DNA of 64,000 bases from Trichuris trichiura (Eukaryota; Nematoda; Enoplea; Trichinellida; Trichuridae). Made by a program: the position numbers and the translations under genes. Within the stretch, counting starts at the first letter, position 1, and each line of letters starts with the position of its first letter. The DNA is taken from the NCBI GenBank assembly GCA_037903355.1, contig JBAJFE010000038.1, forward strand, positions 1,550,001 through 1,614,000. Direction: 5' to 3'. A model generated the notes under the pieces. The model was not told the origin of the DNA, searched no databases, and was given only the letters and a program-made list of their open reading frames with translations. This document shows positions 18,133 through 44,668 of this stretch, piece after piece.

Positions 18133-21100
18133 ACACATCCTCTCTTACACTGCTGACGACCGAACAAGAGCAGTTCCAAAACGCATGGAATAGAATCGTT
18201 CTGTATTTTCTCTAACAATTTGCTCATCCATTCGTTGGTGGGGCATTTTGAAGTTTATTTGCATGTACATAAAACAAGCCAAATCCGAGAACCAAAGACC
18301 AACCATGAAATAGGATTCATCCAAGGGCAACTTGGAAACATTGTCTTAGAGAGTGTAGAACTTTTTGCTGTTCTACAGTGGAAGCAGGTTTTCTGAAATG
18401 CATGCGCAACTAACGGTTGTAACCGTTTAATATCTTTTACACGAATCGGTAGGCAGCTGCTACATGGTTGATTGGTGCCCATCTGCATTTGCAAGATTTA
18501 AGACAGCATGCTATAACGGAATGAACAACTTTATTCAGTACTGTGCATTAGTGCCGCTGATTCTTCGCCTTATTTCTCTTACAAATACGAGAGACGTTTT
18601 TTAAAGCTTCTGTTTCTTCAGGTGTCTGCTTCCGTCAGAACCGCTTGACTTTGTAATTCGCAATAACGCTATCCAAAGCGCATCAGTCCGGGAGATCGTT
18701 CAAAGTATAGCTTTCTTTGGCTTTCTTTTATTTCTGCTTAAAATATTAACATTTTTAAATGGTGAATAGTAATAATTTCAATGCGATAGAAGCTGCGTGA
18801 GTGGTGACATAACTTTAGATAGATTAATTCCTGCAGTTTTTGATACAAGCGTAAAGCTGTGCAGAGGGGTTTCTTAGCTAATCACTTACGATGTGGAGAA
18901 AATTAAGATGCGTACAAAACCACTGTTTTCGCTTATCATCAGATTGGAGTCTTCCTGTTGTATGGAGCTAATAACCTGCAAACATATTGGATATTGTACT
19001 CTGGTTTCTGTGCAGTTGGTACGTATCGTTATTTCTTGTGGCTTCTGTTGCGTGCTTATTAAACGTATTGCCTACAAGATGCTGCACTTCACATCTATTT
19101 CTTCAGTCATTTTGTCCTAAACTGAGGCCGCTATATCGTTTGCGGATTAGACTAAGATGTACGTGCTAGACAGTTGACTAATTTTCCTTGTTGTTGCCAG
19201 AAATGCTTTCCTTACCCTTTCGGCATGAGTAATTTTTATTGAAGTCAGAAAACCTGATATTACGAGGGGCTTTTTTCCAATTAAACTTGCTATTCAGTCA
19301 CGTAAGTAACCAGTGTTTTCTTACAAAACTTGCGTTTAGGCCTGCTGCGCCCTGGTCGTGCCCACGAAAATACACTGCTGATAAATATAATAGATTTTGC
19401 ACTGGCGAAATGCTATTTGAAATTTTCATCTTTCCATGAAGCCTATTTTGTCCCTGTTAGAACAACTTCTAAGACGTTCGTTTAATGTGCTTCTACTTTT
19501 TTTGAAAACCCCATCACCTGCTTTGTACCCTGTAAGGTTAGATTTTCAAACATCGCATACTGCATGCATTTTATTAAAAGCATAGAATTTTTTTGCTTAT
19601 TTTGTTAACCCCTTTCATGGTGGAATTTTTAATTTCAATAATTACTTTCTTGGCAGACGTTGCTATATCATGTCAACTGCTATCATATTCTATTTTTAAA
19701 ATCGTACTTAGTAAGGTTTTGCATTCAAACCTCGCTTCTTTTATTTAAGCCATGCATTCTGAAGTCGTGTGTGTTCTTTATTAACACAGATTCGTTATTT
19801 ATTCCTTACTGTTCTCATTCTACAGAACAGCTAGAATTTTTCAAAAAGTTATGAGTTTGTTTAGCTCAGTTTAGGAATGCATGAATATGCATAAGTTTAA
19901 AGGGAAATGTTAAAGCCTTTAGTTGGTCTTTCTCAGCGATCAATAGTTCCATTAGCTCTAGTATTAGTCAGTACAGGTAATACTTACTTTCTCCCGGTTG
20001 CGGGAAATACTTCTCCAGCGTCACTCGCACCCATGGTGCAGCCCGTGCACACGCGTTTACCCAATGAAGCAGTAGCAGGGTGCTGAGGCAAAAGGAGATA
20101 GTTCGTAGCATATGTTCTAAACTAAGGAATTTTTTAAATCGAAAGCAAAATCGTTTAATTAGACAACTTCTGAAATGCTCTATAACTTGAAACGCCATGA
20201 TATTCCATTGGTTTGTTTGGTCATACTTTTGAAGATTCCCTAATAAGGTTTAACAGTTTTAACAGAAAGAAGATGAGTAGAATGACTAATTCTGACACCT
20301 GACCAGCGGGTAACTTCGTTGAAATGTAGGCTGTGACCTGGGAAGAAATTGCTTAAGGGAATACCATCATTCATTAATAATCTGTAACACCTAACAGCAA
20401 CTGCTACGCAAAATTTGAACTTACATGTTTTGCAGTTTGGTCGTTCGTTCGTTCGTTCGTTTATTCCCACTACCAATGAGTATTCACAACAGCTATCACT
20501 TGGCTTATTACATAAGCGACTGAATGGTGCCAGCGTTGTGCGTAAACTCTTTTCCTTTTGTTCAAATAAATGATCTTTTAGTGTTCCCCTCGCAAGGCGT
20601 GGGAGACTCTTAGTAACTGGATTTCTTACTACGGAAAGAGTACGAGTGGGCTGTTGCATGCCCCTGCGTAACTGATTTTCCATTAAAACTAGCCTTTTTC
20701 TTCTCCTTATTCAACCTACTTTTGCGCAAGAGGTCAGCGGGCAGTTGCAGTTCTTTTGAGTAACATTTGCGGCCTATTGGTCTCATGAAAAAATCCCGAA
20801 CTCATTGCGTTGTTCAACACTGATAAAGCTGCTGCGAAGAGTGCACATTTTTTTCATATTCCTTACAATGTAATCTTTAATTCATGTGAAAAGAAATATG
20901 TAACCAAGATGTGAGCACAAGAATTTTCTGAGTTCTTGAAGTGGTAAAAGGTGCAGATGTCAAAGATTACAAAAATGTATACATCCGCTATGCAGACTTA
21001 TTGAGGAAACTCCGTTTACAGACTTTTTCATGAAAAGAGGATACTGAATAACCGACAACTTCAAGAGCTTAGTGGTGTTCCGTCAATTTTAATTTACGAC

Positions 21101-21529
21101 TTCGCTGGTGGGTCCTACTCAGCAGGAGCTAGATAAGACGGTCATGGCAATCTGTTTTCATTTCTGAAAACTCATTTTGGTCATTATGTATATGACATGC
21201 CATAATTTCTTGTTTTTACTTGATATACTTTTGTGACCATAGAGAATTTGTAATTTAATGGACAGAGCCCAACACTTTTGGTACTGAAATCCTACTAAGG
21301 AATTGATCTTTAGGAAGTATGAGTCAATCATATAATCATATAAGCTGCTACTGATTCAGACGGCTTTTTATGAGATCATGGTCTGTCTTCTACATCGTTC
21401 AAAGTATTGGTTATTTTGAAACTTTTGGAGCGTAATATTAAAGTTGTCATTTCTAACTGTCTCCCAGATATCATGTTTATATTAGAGATCCGCAGATTTT
21501 TATTGGAATGCAAATATTTGCAATATTTG
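18133..21529. other. Intergenic, no gene seen
   Basis: AT-rich, with only short open stretches. At about 18205-18250 a single arm of the family A foldback (TTGCTCATCCATTCGTTGGT) occurs alone. A short GTTC tandem repeat (about six units) lies at 20437-20461. Confidence 0.5.
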
Positions 21530-22895
21530 GGGGTTGGTCGAAAAGTTCCTGGAAAAATTGAAAAAAAATTTTTATTTGCAATGATATCAAACCTACTTCT
21601 TAACGTATCTTCCGTCAACCTCAAGGCACTTCTGCAGACGGTCTCCACCTTCGCAGACCTTCCTTGTAGAATCCTGGGGGCTGTGTATTGCACCACGTCG
21701 AGACGGCACGTTTCGCGTCGTCCATCGAATCGAACAGCGTGCCTTTTTAATGTTCTTTTAACTTTGGGAAGAGGAAAAAGTCTGACGGGGCAACGTCTGG
21801 ACTGTGGGGCGGGTGTGGAATGACTTCTCACCAAAACTGACGGAGAACAGTTCTCACAGTCCTTGACAAATGTGCCGCGGCGTTATCGTAATGAAGAAAG
21901 ACTCTGAGGAGCAACTTGCCACCGCGTTTTCTTGCCAGTGCGGTCTTTACTTTTTGCAATACTGCTTCGTAATAACTTGCCGTGACTTTTCGCTCTTCCT
22001 CGAGGAAGCGAGTCAGAATTATTCAGTTCGAGTCTCAGAATATGGTCGCCATAACCTTTCTAGCCGACCGCTCTGCTTTGAGCTTGACTGGACCTGTTGA
22101 CCCCGTCGGTAACCACTGCTTGGATTGGGTCTTACACTAGGGGTCATACTGGTAGGTCTACGTTTCATTTCCCATGACAATATGGTCAAAAAACCTGGTC
22201 TCATTTGCTTCAGTCTTCGTTAAAAGCTCCCGAGAAAAGTCGAATCAGCTGTTCTTTAGGCAACGCTTTTAGGACTCACCGAGCTGGAAGTTTCCTCAGA
22301 TCAAAGGTTTCATGCGGTATTTTAAATGCTACATGGAGGGAGATCCTAACCATTCTAGCAATCCTCCTGATGGTAACTCTGCGTTCTTATTCCACTAGAT
22401 TCCAGACAACTGTCATTGTTCTTTTGCTCGTTGCAGTCGCTGGTCCTCCCGCTCTCCGGTCATCTTCGAGGGCCACTCTGCCCTCCTTGAAACGCCTTAT
22501 CCATTCATAGGCAACTGATTTAGATGGTGCACTACTTCCATAAATCTACTGCAAAGATTGCATAATCCTCTTCAGCTGCCAACTCAAGTTGGATAGAAAT
22601 TTAATGTTAGCTCTGACTTGAAAACGAAGATTTTCCATATCATGAGAAAAACGATTACTTTCGGAGCAGCTTGTACCTTACTGGCACAGCGTCGGATAAG
22701 GCGACCTCTCCGTCCAGGTGTGAGGATAACGGAGATAAGATTAAACATGCTTTGGCCCATCCATTGGCGTCCTGTTAGTGACTGCACTGTTTTCCCGAAA
22801 ATTTTCTTAACATCTCTCTTATATACGCTGACAAAATGATTTTCAATTATTTTGCTGAGCACTAATTTGGCACGGAAAGTTTTCGAACCATGTAT
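21530..22895 (-). pseudogene. Dead mariner-family transposon
   Basis: About 1.37 kb. On the minus strand the transposase appears in several frames. Near 22550-22400, IYGSSAPSKSVAYEWIRRFK and GRVALEDDRRAGGP form the second helix-turn-helix and linker. After a stop, VTIRRIARMVRISLHVAF and LRKLPAR follow. Near 21830-21640, HPPHSPDVAPSDFFLFPKLK and GTLFDSMDDAKRAV are the C-terminal part with the third catalytic Asp region. The left end TTGGTCGAAAAGTTCCTGGA and the degraded right end (complement of GGAAAGTTTTCGAACCA at 22875-22891) are the terminal inverted repeats. Multiple stops and frameshifts abolish function. Confidence 0.88.
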
Positions 22896-24849
22896 CTCCC
22901 TGTGCTTGTCATGTCCGTGCTTCGAGGTCTTATTTATGCATCCGTGTTTTATTCTATTAAAGTTCTTTCAACTAAGCATAACGTTCGTTTTCATAAAAGT
23001 AATTTTCCCTTATTCTATCGCAAAGTGATTTCTTCAAGAAAATGTGTTCACCTGAAAATATCTGCCTGACTATATTCTAATTTATAAATAGAGATCTGAC
23101 CTTCACGCGAAAACTGTTTTAATAAAAGAATTCTATCAAGGATGCCAGAAAATTAAAGATACTACTTAACGTTTCTCAGTTTTGCTTCTTCCGTTAAAAT
23201 GAACTATGGTTTTATGCTTTTTCTGAAACTAGAAGTCTATTGCAGCAATGAAATTCTTTGCATGTACGCAAAAGCTACTGCAGTCGGTTACAACGCAATA
23301 TAGCTGCTTGTGAAAACGCTATTTATAAAATACTTGTTTTTGAGTAGGTGAGAGCAAAAGTTTTCCTTTAAACAGTATGATGTATTGAAATGGAATTCTG
23401 CTGTCTGATAGCCTGCGTCATAGGAAAGATAATTCTAACTGCGTAAAACAGCCGGACGATTATCGCGGTTTTATTAAAGTTTCAGTATAACGATTCCGTA
23501 AGTTTTTTCTGATTCACTAGCTTATCACCAATAGGTAAAAGTTAAGAAATAGTTTGCCACATAGTTGAAACACTGTTTGATAAGTAGTCAAATAAAAAAT
23601 GTATTTCCATAACAGTGCTTTAAGAGACTTTTTTGTTCTACTTTATCAGCTACAAAAGCATTCTACTTTATTTTAACGCCGTGCATGCGATGGTGAATTT
23701 TGCATGCCCTTCATATTTAGAAAGTTCGCTACATTTTTCTCATTTTGAAAAGAATAGGACTTGAACCACTGTCCACTAATAGAAGAACTTGGAATTACAT
23801 CAAGGACGCCCAGTCGCTGCAAAGATCAAAGTGCCCGACATTTTTTTCCAGCCCATTTTTGATCAGAAATGATCGCAATAAGATGCCAAGATTACTGACC
23901 TCATTTAAGCGTACCAACCACCCTTAGTAAATGACTCATCAGTAAACGGATTTCTAATTGCTTATGCAAAGTTTTCTGCTGAACTATCACCACAATGGGT
24001 GTTTAGCCTCTGTGAACTTGTCTTGGTATTGTATAAGCGGAGTGCAGCACTATTAGAATGTTTCATGATTTGATGTTAACTTATTAAAGCGATTCTGGCC
24101 AGGTGATGCCATCTGCAAAGCAATGTTTAAACACTCGTACAGGCTTGTCTCAAAAGTGATCTCTTCAGCAGTTACATAACGTGACTTGGTGATAAGCTGC
24201 ATATAAATTAAAATTTAAATGGCTAAGATAATTTCCTGAACGAGTGAATACTTTGATCTAAGATTCACATAACCAATGGTTTTTTATGGGTTCAAAAATA
24301 GTTTCAGACACGCACTAAACCCTGACTGAGCTGGTGTTGGGTATTACCCGGTAATTTACTGGCTTCAACAGTATGAGCGTTAGTAATACAGTTAATATAA
24401 TTAAACAGAAAGCGAATGGGCGCTTCCAAACTGAAAACTGAATTGCTGAAAGATTATACTGAAATATCGGCTCCTCTGCCAAATCAGTTTGAAGTATAAG
24501 CAGCGCTCATTTATTTAGACATTTAAAGTCAATGTCAAAAATTTTGCATGGAAAAGTTCTTATCGTTTAGCTACCTTTTGAACTGCAGCTGTTTTCGCGT
24601 TAATGCTGTTGATATCCATTTAGTCGTGGCTAGGAAAACCTTTTAGATTGCATCACACTTTTGTTACGCAAAGCTTGGTACCTTTCTGGCGAAAAATGTG
24701 CTGGCGTCCATTTATCAGCCTTTTGTGTAGTTCTCAACATATTATCAATACGGTTATGCCTTTTTTAAATTTTTCTCTTTCTCTCTCTACGATAAGGCAG
24801 AAGAACAAATGAAATCTGAGTGCTGCGTTTCAGCTGGAACTTAACATCT
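22896..24849. other. Intergenic, no gene seen
   Basis: AT-rich; no exon, RNA or repeat structure that I can support. Confidence 0.5.
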
Positions 24850-25238
24850 ATGCCTGTCTTGACTTCGACTGGCAAAACAGCTCCACTGGTAAGCTAATCT
24901 GAAGTAGATTATCTTTGAACTAGGAGTACAATGCAATCTTCAGTTAACGTACATGTTTTCCGTGCTTTCTTCACATGCAGTTTGCACCTACTGAAACGAA
25001 GTTCTTATGGATTGCGGCGTTAGAAGACTATTTCATTTCTTCCCGTGATTCCATTCCTCGAATTAAATTGGAAGATTTAGAGAAAGCGCTTTGTTGCTCC
25101 TGGCAGCAGCCCCCTCGTGGTAATGAATTTGTGGGCCAACTTGCTTAATCATCAGTTAAGAATTTTGTTCGCACGTTGGCTTCTATAACAGAAATGGAAA
25201 GAATGCAGCTGGGACGAATGATGCATGGAAATGTTTAG
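24850..25238 (+). CDS. Putative three-exon gene for a 74-residue protein of unknown function
   Basis: I do not recognise the product. Three exons join in frame: 24850-24888, 24981-25119 and 25192-25238. The introns are 92 bp (GTAAGC...ATGCAG) and 72 bp (GTAATG...AACAG). The splice phases (0, then 1) match at both junctions. The first exon opens with MPVLTSTGKTAPL and the second holds ETKFLWIAALEDYFISSRD and LEDLEKALCCSW. The last adds EMERMQLGRMMHGNV before a TAG. The composition looks like a soluble, partly helical small protein, with no signal peptide or membrane span. Support comes only from coherent splicing and amino-acid composition. It could instead be the start of a longer gene with different downstream splicing, or chance. 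Confidence 0.45.
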
Positions 25239-25874
25239 AGTAACGAGCAGTGAGCAACTAGATCTTAGTAATAATTCAACTGCTTTGAGGAAGTTTTTCT
25301 TTTTTCTTTTTAGCAAACAATGTTCATTGACGACTCATTTTCAGAAACAATTCTTGCACCGCATAATTGCATACAATAGTAAGACCTTTCCTGGAATTAA
25401 GCGACTGATCGATTAAATTACAATATAAGCTCGATTGTTGGAAGCAATTGTTGCAAGGGATAGTTCTGATAACGAAAAACTCTGATAATTGAAGTTTTCT
25501 TTGTTCATTGGTCTTCCTTAACAGCGAGCATTCTAGGTTGTACTCTTCGAAAAGCAGGTCATGCGCACGTCAGCTCAGTTGCATTTAAACAATATGAATT
25601 CAACAAAGGGTCAAATATTTGGAAGAGAATCTGTCATAAACGTTAATTAGCAGACTGTCGCGGCGCCGACACCGTACTTTTCACATAATGAACGGCCTGA
25701 TTCTCCCCTTTTCAGCGTTTCTAGTAAACTTCTTTTCTAAGAAAAGTACTGTCCGCTACTATTTTGAGGACATGGTGCACCGAGAAAGATAATCCTATCC
25801 AACGGTTAGAAAGTCTAAAGAAACTGGTACGAAACGCTAGTAGCTCTGCAGAACAAACCAATCTATCGGAAAAA
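25239..25874. other. Intergenic, no gene seen
   Basis: Nothing supported. Confidence 0.45.
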
Positions 25875-26149
25875 AATTGGAAGAATCTTATGTGTTAGCA
25901 GCCCACCGGAAGTTGAGGCGGCAACTTCAAGGAGGTCAATGAGCGACTCTACAGCGTAGTGAAGTGCGATTGACCTGGTTATTAACGGTTACTGACTCGT
26001 GGAATACCTGCCGAGGAATTCCGTTATGTTTAGACTTAGGCTGAGGCTAGGGCAAGACAAGATGGCCGGCATTGTTGTCTTAGTTCCACTTGACCTAATG
26101 AAGTTGCCGCCTCAACTTCCGGTGGGCCACTAATACACAAGACCCAATT
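25875..26149. mobile_element. MITE-like element C with long terminal inverted repeats
   Basis: About 275 bp. The first 60 bp and the last 55 bp are inverted repeats. The core GCCCACCGGAAGTTGAGGCG, then GCAACTTCA, is mirrored exactly near the other end, and the outer part (TTATGTGTTAGCA against the complement TTGTGTATTAGTG) is mirrored less well. The centre has no coding capacity. I did not find a clear target duplication, and the superfamily is unknown. Confidence 0.75.
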
Positions 26150-29100
26150 GTAAGCTTATTTTCAAGAAATCCAAACACTAGCAATTTACGCATTAAAACT
26201 TGAAGATGACGCAATGAACAAGCGTCGCTCAAGTAGCAATTATTTTGAGAAACTGCTCGCACGACATTGCCCTCTAATACTCAAGTACAGACTAATAATA
26301 GAGTAAAGATGGAGAGCGACTTGCAGGACCGTAAAAACAACAGGAGGTCTAATGCAGCTTATTCGGAAAACTAAACTAGTCCTTTCAAGAAGTAACGGGC
26401 ATACAGCTTTAATTAGCCTTGATAGAGTACCTAATTTCCAAAAAATCTGGCTCGGTAGTATGGCTAGAAGCGTCTCTCTGTTTTAAATGGCATGATGCTT
26501 CTGAATTCACTTATTTCACTGTTCCACAACATTTTGTGATCTATTCCTCATGATGACGTAGAAGAACGGTCTTCGTTTTAAACAAATTGCTAAAGCTCAA
26601 TAACATTTAATTCGCGTAAATAAGCATAGAAACAATCTCAGTCTATTGGAATGGATTTTATGTTAATCGATAACTTCATAGGTTATTGATATTTTCGGCG
26701 AAAGGGTGAAGATTACCAAGGTGAGCATCGGGTGAATGAATAATAGAGTAATTCGGCTGAAGTACCTTTCACTTAGGTTCATTTGCATAGAACTAACGCA
26801 AGGCAGAGGTAACAAAAAGCAACATTTATAGTCTAACAAGATAAATTTTTTTTCGGCATAAAGCGACAATTATACTTTCTCTAGAAAAAAAGCGAACGTT
26901 GATAGGAACTGTTGCTGCTTGAAGATCATTGTACACAAACAGTTTTTTCTTTTCCCAAGCTTAGTGTAGAACGTATGAATCAGTGAGACAATCTGTTCCC
27001 CAATTTATCTGTCTTTAAGATTTTATAGAAATTTCCTGTACCCGTTAACACTCAAGTATCTGCAACACTTGTACTACTACTCCGGAGACAGTAATGCTAA
27101 ACAGACTGCGAGGCAACGGTAAAGAAGGCGACCCGTTTTGAACTGAACTAAGTCGAAAGGTCAGCAATTCCGCTTTTAGAGCAAACCGTTGCACCTTAGA
27201 TGGAAGGTGTCATCACACCTTCCATTTATGTCTGATTCTTCTTGAGCAAAAAGTGAAGTGATTTAGAAGACCTACAACTTTTCGGTGGAAAGAAAATCAA
27301 TAAAGGCTTCTCTTGCTTCTTTTCTTCAGCGTCTTTTGTCACCGCAAATGTTTTTGCATAAGTTTAAAATTGACAAGCAAAAATCAATGAAAAATGAAGT
27401 CTGCTAAGGAAACAGTGTTTCCAGCATGCAATTATGCCTTACTTTTAAGGCAACAGCTGTTTTCGTTGAAGTAGCTCAAGTTTATTATTATTTTTTAAAA
27501 CTGTTCGTAGCGATCAAATTTTGTGCAACTGCTTTAAGCGATTTATGCTTTCCCATATTTTTTATTGATTTCAGTAATAGTCAGATGCAGGGAGACCTGA
27601 AACTCGCTAAAGTTTATCGCTGTTTTCTCTTTCGCCCTCTTTCCATGTTTGAGTGGTTCTCTATTGATTAAAATGAACCTGCATGATCGAATTCTTGAAG
27701 AGAAGTGAAGTGCTCGTATGCCTTCTTTAATTTTCAGCTGTTCGGGATGTGCGTTAGCAGCTTTTCGTGGAGTTTGAGCAAGCTTTTTCATATGCTCGCG
27801 TATGATATTTTTTACTTTCTTTTGGCTTTCGAGACCTACGAAAGCTATGGTTGCTCACGCTCAGCCATAAGTTAGATAAACTCGAAAGGATGTTACTACT
27901 GTCCGCACATCAATCATGCTGATAAAAACCACTATTCTGAAATTCAGATAAACCGAGCTAAAAAAAGATGAATGAGTTTCCAGCTTGTTGCTTCTGCAGC
28001 TTTTAGTGTAGTCATTTCATTTACACTTTTCTATGCCCCTGCCGTTTACAACAACTCTGAACAAATAAAGATGCTTTCAGGAAGCGCAACTTTAAAACAT
28101 GCTCATTTGAGATTCAAAACAAAACAGAAACAAAAATCTTTACTTATAAAAACGAACAGGTCAAAAGGAAGAGACTGTTTGCTTCAATGAAGCGTAACTG
28201 CATTTCAGGAGGCAGCTAACGTAGAAAACAGAGACTATTGATACCTGCACAAGGACAAAACTTCAATGCTTTGATTAAGGTGACGCTGAATGCAACAACC
28301 TTTTTCAAAACCATCCCTAACATAGTAATATTAGGTCAAGCTGCTAAAAGAATTGTAGGAGTAATCAGGGAAGTTTCATTGTAGAAAATAGGCCCAGCGT
28401 TCACAAAATGAAGCTTCTTGAACCGACTGCTCGTAATGTTCCCATTTTGTTGATTTGGAATAAAAATTCTACAAAGCTGTTTCCTCATTCATTTACGCGC
28501 CTTGGTAGTTGGGCAATTCTGAGGCATAACTGAAAACACTTTCCTTCATTTAGGTGGTAAGTGCTGATTATATTGGTGAAAGGAAGGCCATAGGCAAGTT
28601 AATTAAAACGAGAGTAAGTGCCCTGAATGTTACCCTTGCTGCATGGCGACGGGCCTCTTCACCATTGTTTACTTGCCACACTGTTAAACAGGGTAACTAT
28701 CATCGGCTTCCAGTCATGTTAATTAATTTCACAAAAGCATTATCGCGAAAACAAGGAACTTTGAAGCAGTTTTGCCGAACTCTTCAAATAACAAAGAAGG
28801 CTTGTTCGTTAGAACGAGACTTCATAAAAGCGAGAGCGAATGTTACATAACCTTCACAGCTCGAAGCGCTCTGGATGTCATGCTAGCGTGATGCGAAACA
28901 GCAACTGCGTATTCCAGTTTCATCATTCAGCGTTCTTAGAAAAGCTTAAATGTGACATTGAAAATACTTGCGTTTTGTCGGCCATATTGCACCAGTATTA
29001 CAATGAATTTGAATGGATAATAAACGGAACCGGTTTTTTATTAAATCATTCATTACAGCACGCCTTTGCTAACGTCAGGCTGAGCATGTTTTTTTTTCTG

Positions 29101-31555
29101 AAAGCGATATTGTCAGTAAACGCACTGCACTGTCTAGAATTCGGGAATGGTCACTTTTTGAGGTACATTAGTGTTGGTAGAAGATGCTTAAAACAGGTGT
29201 GGTTGCGTACTTCTAGAAAATGAGGCTTCATTGTAGCAGCAGCTTGTACGAACAGAATAAGCACACGAAACTGCATGAAAAGGTATTGCAAAATGGAACT
29301 CGAATAACTTCATAGCATATGCGCTACTACGAATAATAATATTGACGATTATTTCAGGCTGTGCTTTCTGTTCCGTTGAAGTCTACTCTTTAACCGTACT
29401 ATGTTGAAAGTCCTTTCCATTAGCACAAGTTATCAAGCGGGAAAACGGAGAACGTATCCACGTTAGCCTGTAATCGTGAACGAAGCGCACCACGGATTGT
29501 TCAACAATCTGATAAGTCTGTGACCAAAAGCTCCCTCAAAGTGAAGCTCTCGAAGTCAACTTGCTGCTTTGCAGCTGCTTGGTGGGCAAAGTTGGCAGCT
29601 GGTGTTGATTTACTCCGCCATCGGACTGACGGCATATGCCAATTCAATTTATTGAACGATTTCTTTAAGCAAATCACTTTCCCTTAAAGAAATTTCATAA
29701 ATGGCTCGCTTCCGGTTTATACTTCATTTCATCCGACGTGATAAGTGCTAATAACATTTTCTGAATGAGATATGGACACTTTTTGCTGACTGAAAGTCAT
29801 TTTTTTCCGGCGCTGTTGTCGAACGAAGAATAGCGACCTGTTAGCATATGTATTAACGCAATACGTGGGACCAGAATATTATCCAAAATTCATCCTTCTT
29901 TTAACGCACAATAAGCATTAGTTAAGCTTGACAGGACGATGAGAAATTCTAATTTTTAATGATTGAAACTGTTCGATTTAGAATTCAGTGGGTAACGTAC
30001 GACTTCTGTTTTAGTTTCTATGTTTGACTGGGAAGCAACTATGACCTCTTCAGTTTGTCCATGAGACTATTACGTCTAAGAAATTGATTCTTTCCAACGT
30101 CTGAAGCAAAAAGAATGATGACACACAATAAGGCTGTTGCATTTTCTCAGGCTCTGTAATCCTTTCAATTCAAAGTATTTTCTTCTTTAACATTTGGCGT
30201 AAGCGTAGGTAAGTTTAAACGAAAAACGGAACTTGTTTACGAAGGAGCAAGAACTATGTCATCAATGCATAAAGCTACCCATTAACGGTATAGACAAGAA
30301 TTCAACCGGTAGGAATTTCTCCTTTATAACATTGCGACTCTGTTGTAGTTGTCAGCTATGGTTTCAAACGCATGGTAAAATATTTTCTTCTGATGCTGTT
30401 TACTTTTGGCATTTCGAATAACGTTTTTAAGCACTCATTGGCAAATGAATTATGAACCATTTGGGCAGGCCTTGATAATTCGGTAGACGACGTAATGGAA
30501 CTAAGGAATAGACCGCCTCTGCGAGATGACTGCTTTTTCTACAAACGCCTGGTTACTGGCATTGCCTTCATGGTTGCGTAGGTGGGTAAAGTTATTCACT
30601 GCGACCGTTTTAGCCAAACACGTGCATTAATGCAGAAAGATGGCTTTCATGCATCGCCAAAATGCGCCAACTGAAGATTGATACCGACTTCATCACCTGC
30701 ACCTCTACCTTGAATTCTTTCCAATTTCCTAAATGGCTGGTTTCGCTTCAGTTGTCTCTAAGGGTCGATCAATGGTCAGCCGCTGGTTTGCATTGTTGCT
30801 TCAGAATCTGAATCAAACAGAGATCCCCGTTCTAATCACAAAACATGAAAGCCAGGAAAAGAAAACTCTTTTCACGAATGGACAGAAACTTTACCAACCA
30901 GCTATCAAGCAACCATTGCTTAATAGGGAAACGTTGTTTTATCATCCCTGATCTGGTCCTAGTTATGTTGGATTCTGCTTAAAGATTATCTAAGTGTTTT
31001 TCGTTTGGCGACACAATTCCAGCTGCTGCATACCTGTGCTCACCAGGAGACATTGCCAAGTCTCCTGTCTGAGCATAAGCTACTTTCCTATCCGGTGTCT
31101 ATCTAGCATAGATACGCTTATTAGGCAGGGAAAACGAATCAGTTATATGACCAGCATATTCTGTCTTTCCGTGTGATGCTCTTGCCAAATCATCTTCATG
31201 CTTGCATGAAGCCAATAGTGAATGTTCTGTTCGACTGACATACCATTATCAAATCGACAGAATGGCACTGTTTCTTTACGCTTGCTGACTCTTGTCAATA
31301 TCCCAATCAATCGCCTCCATAAAGGCGGTCGGCACTCCTTGAGCGTGGGTAACATCGATCGACAGCAACCTTTGCCGCTTTCGCTGGACGGCGAACAACA
31401 ATTCAAACCTGCGAGTCACATTTTTATTGAGTGCTACGGTAGTTAGCGTTCTCGTCGCTCTAGTGGCGATATCAGGTTTACGTTCCGGTTCGACTGGGTG
31501 CTAAACACAATTTACCCGCCGTGTCCATGAGAGACTGGCAATGGTATTGCTGACC
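26150..31555. other. Long intergenic region upstream of CaMKII
   Basis: Contains a short perfect hairpin near 27198-27226 (ATGGAAGGTGT...ACACCTTCCAT) and two overlapping plus-strand open stretches (28554-28850 and 28840-29223) with no recognisable domain or splice support. It probably includes the 5' UTR or promoter of CaMKII just before 31556, but no specific element can be named. Confidence 0.4.

Positions 31556-44668
<13,113 letters not shown>

Noticed and set aside
28554..29223. Two overlapping plus-strand open stretches of 98 and 127 codons
   Set aside because: No family resemblance, different frames and no splice signals linking them; compatible with chance in a gene-free region.
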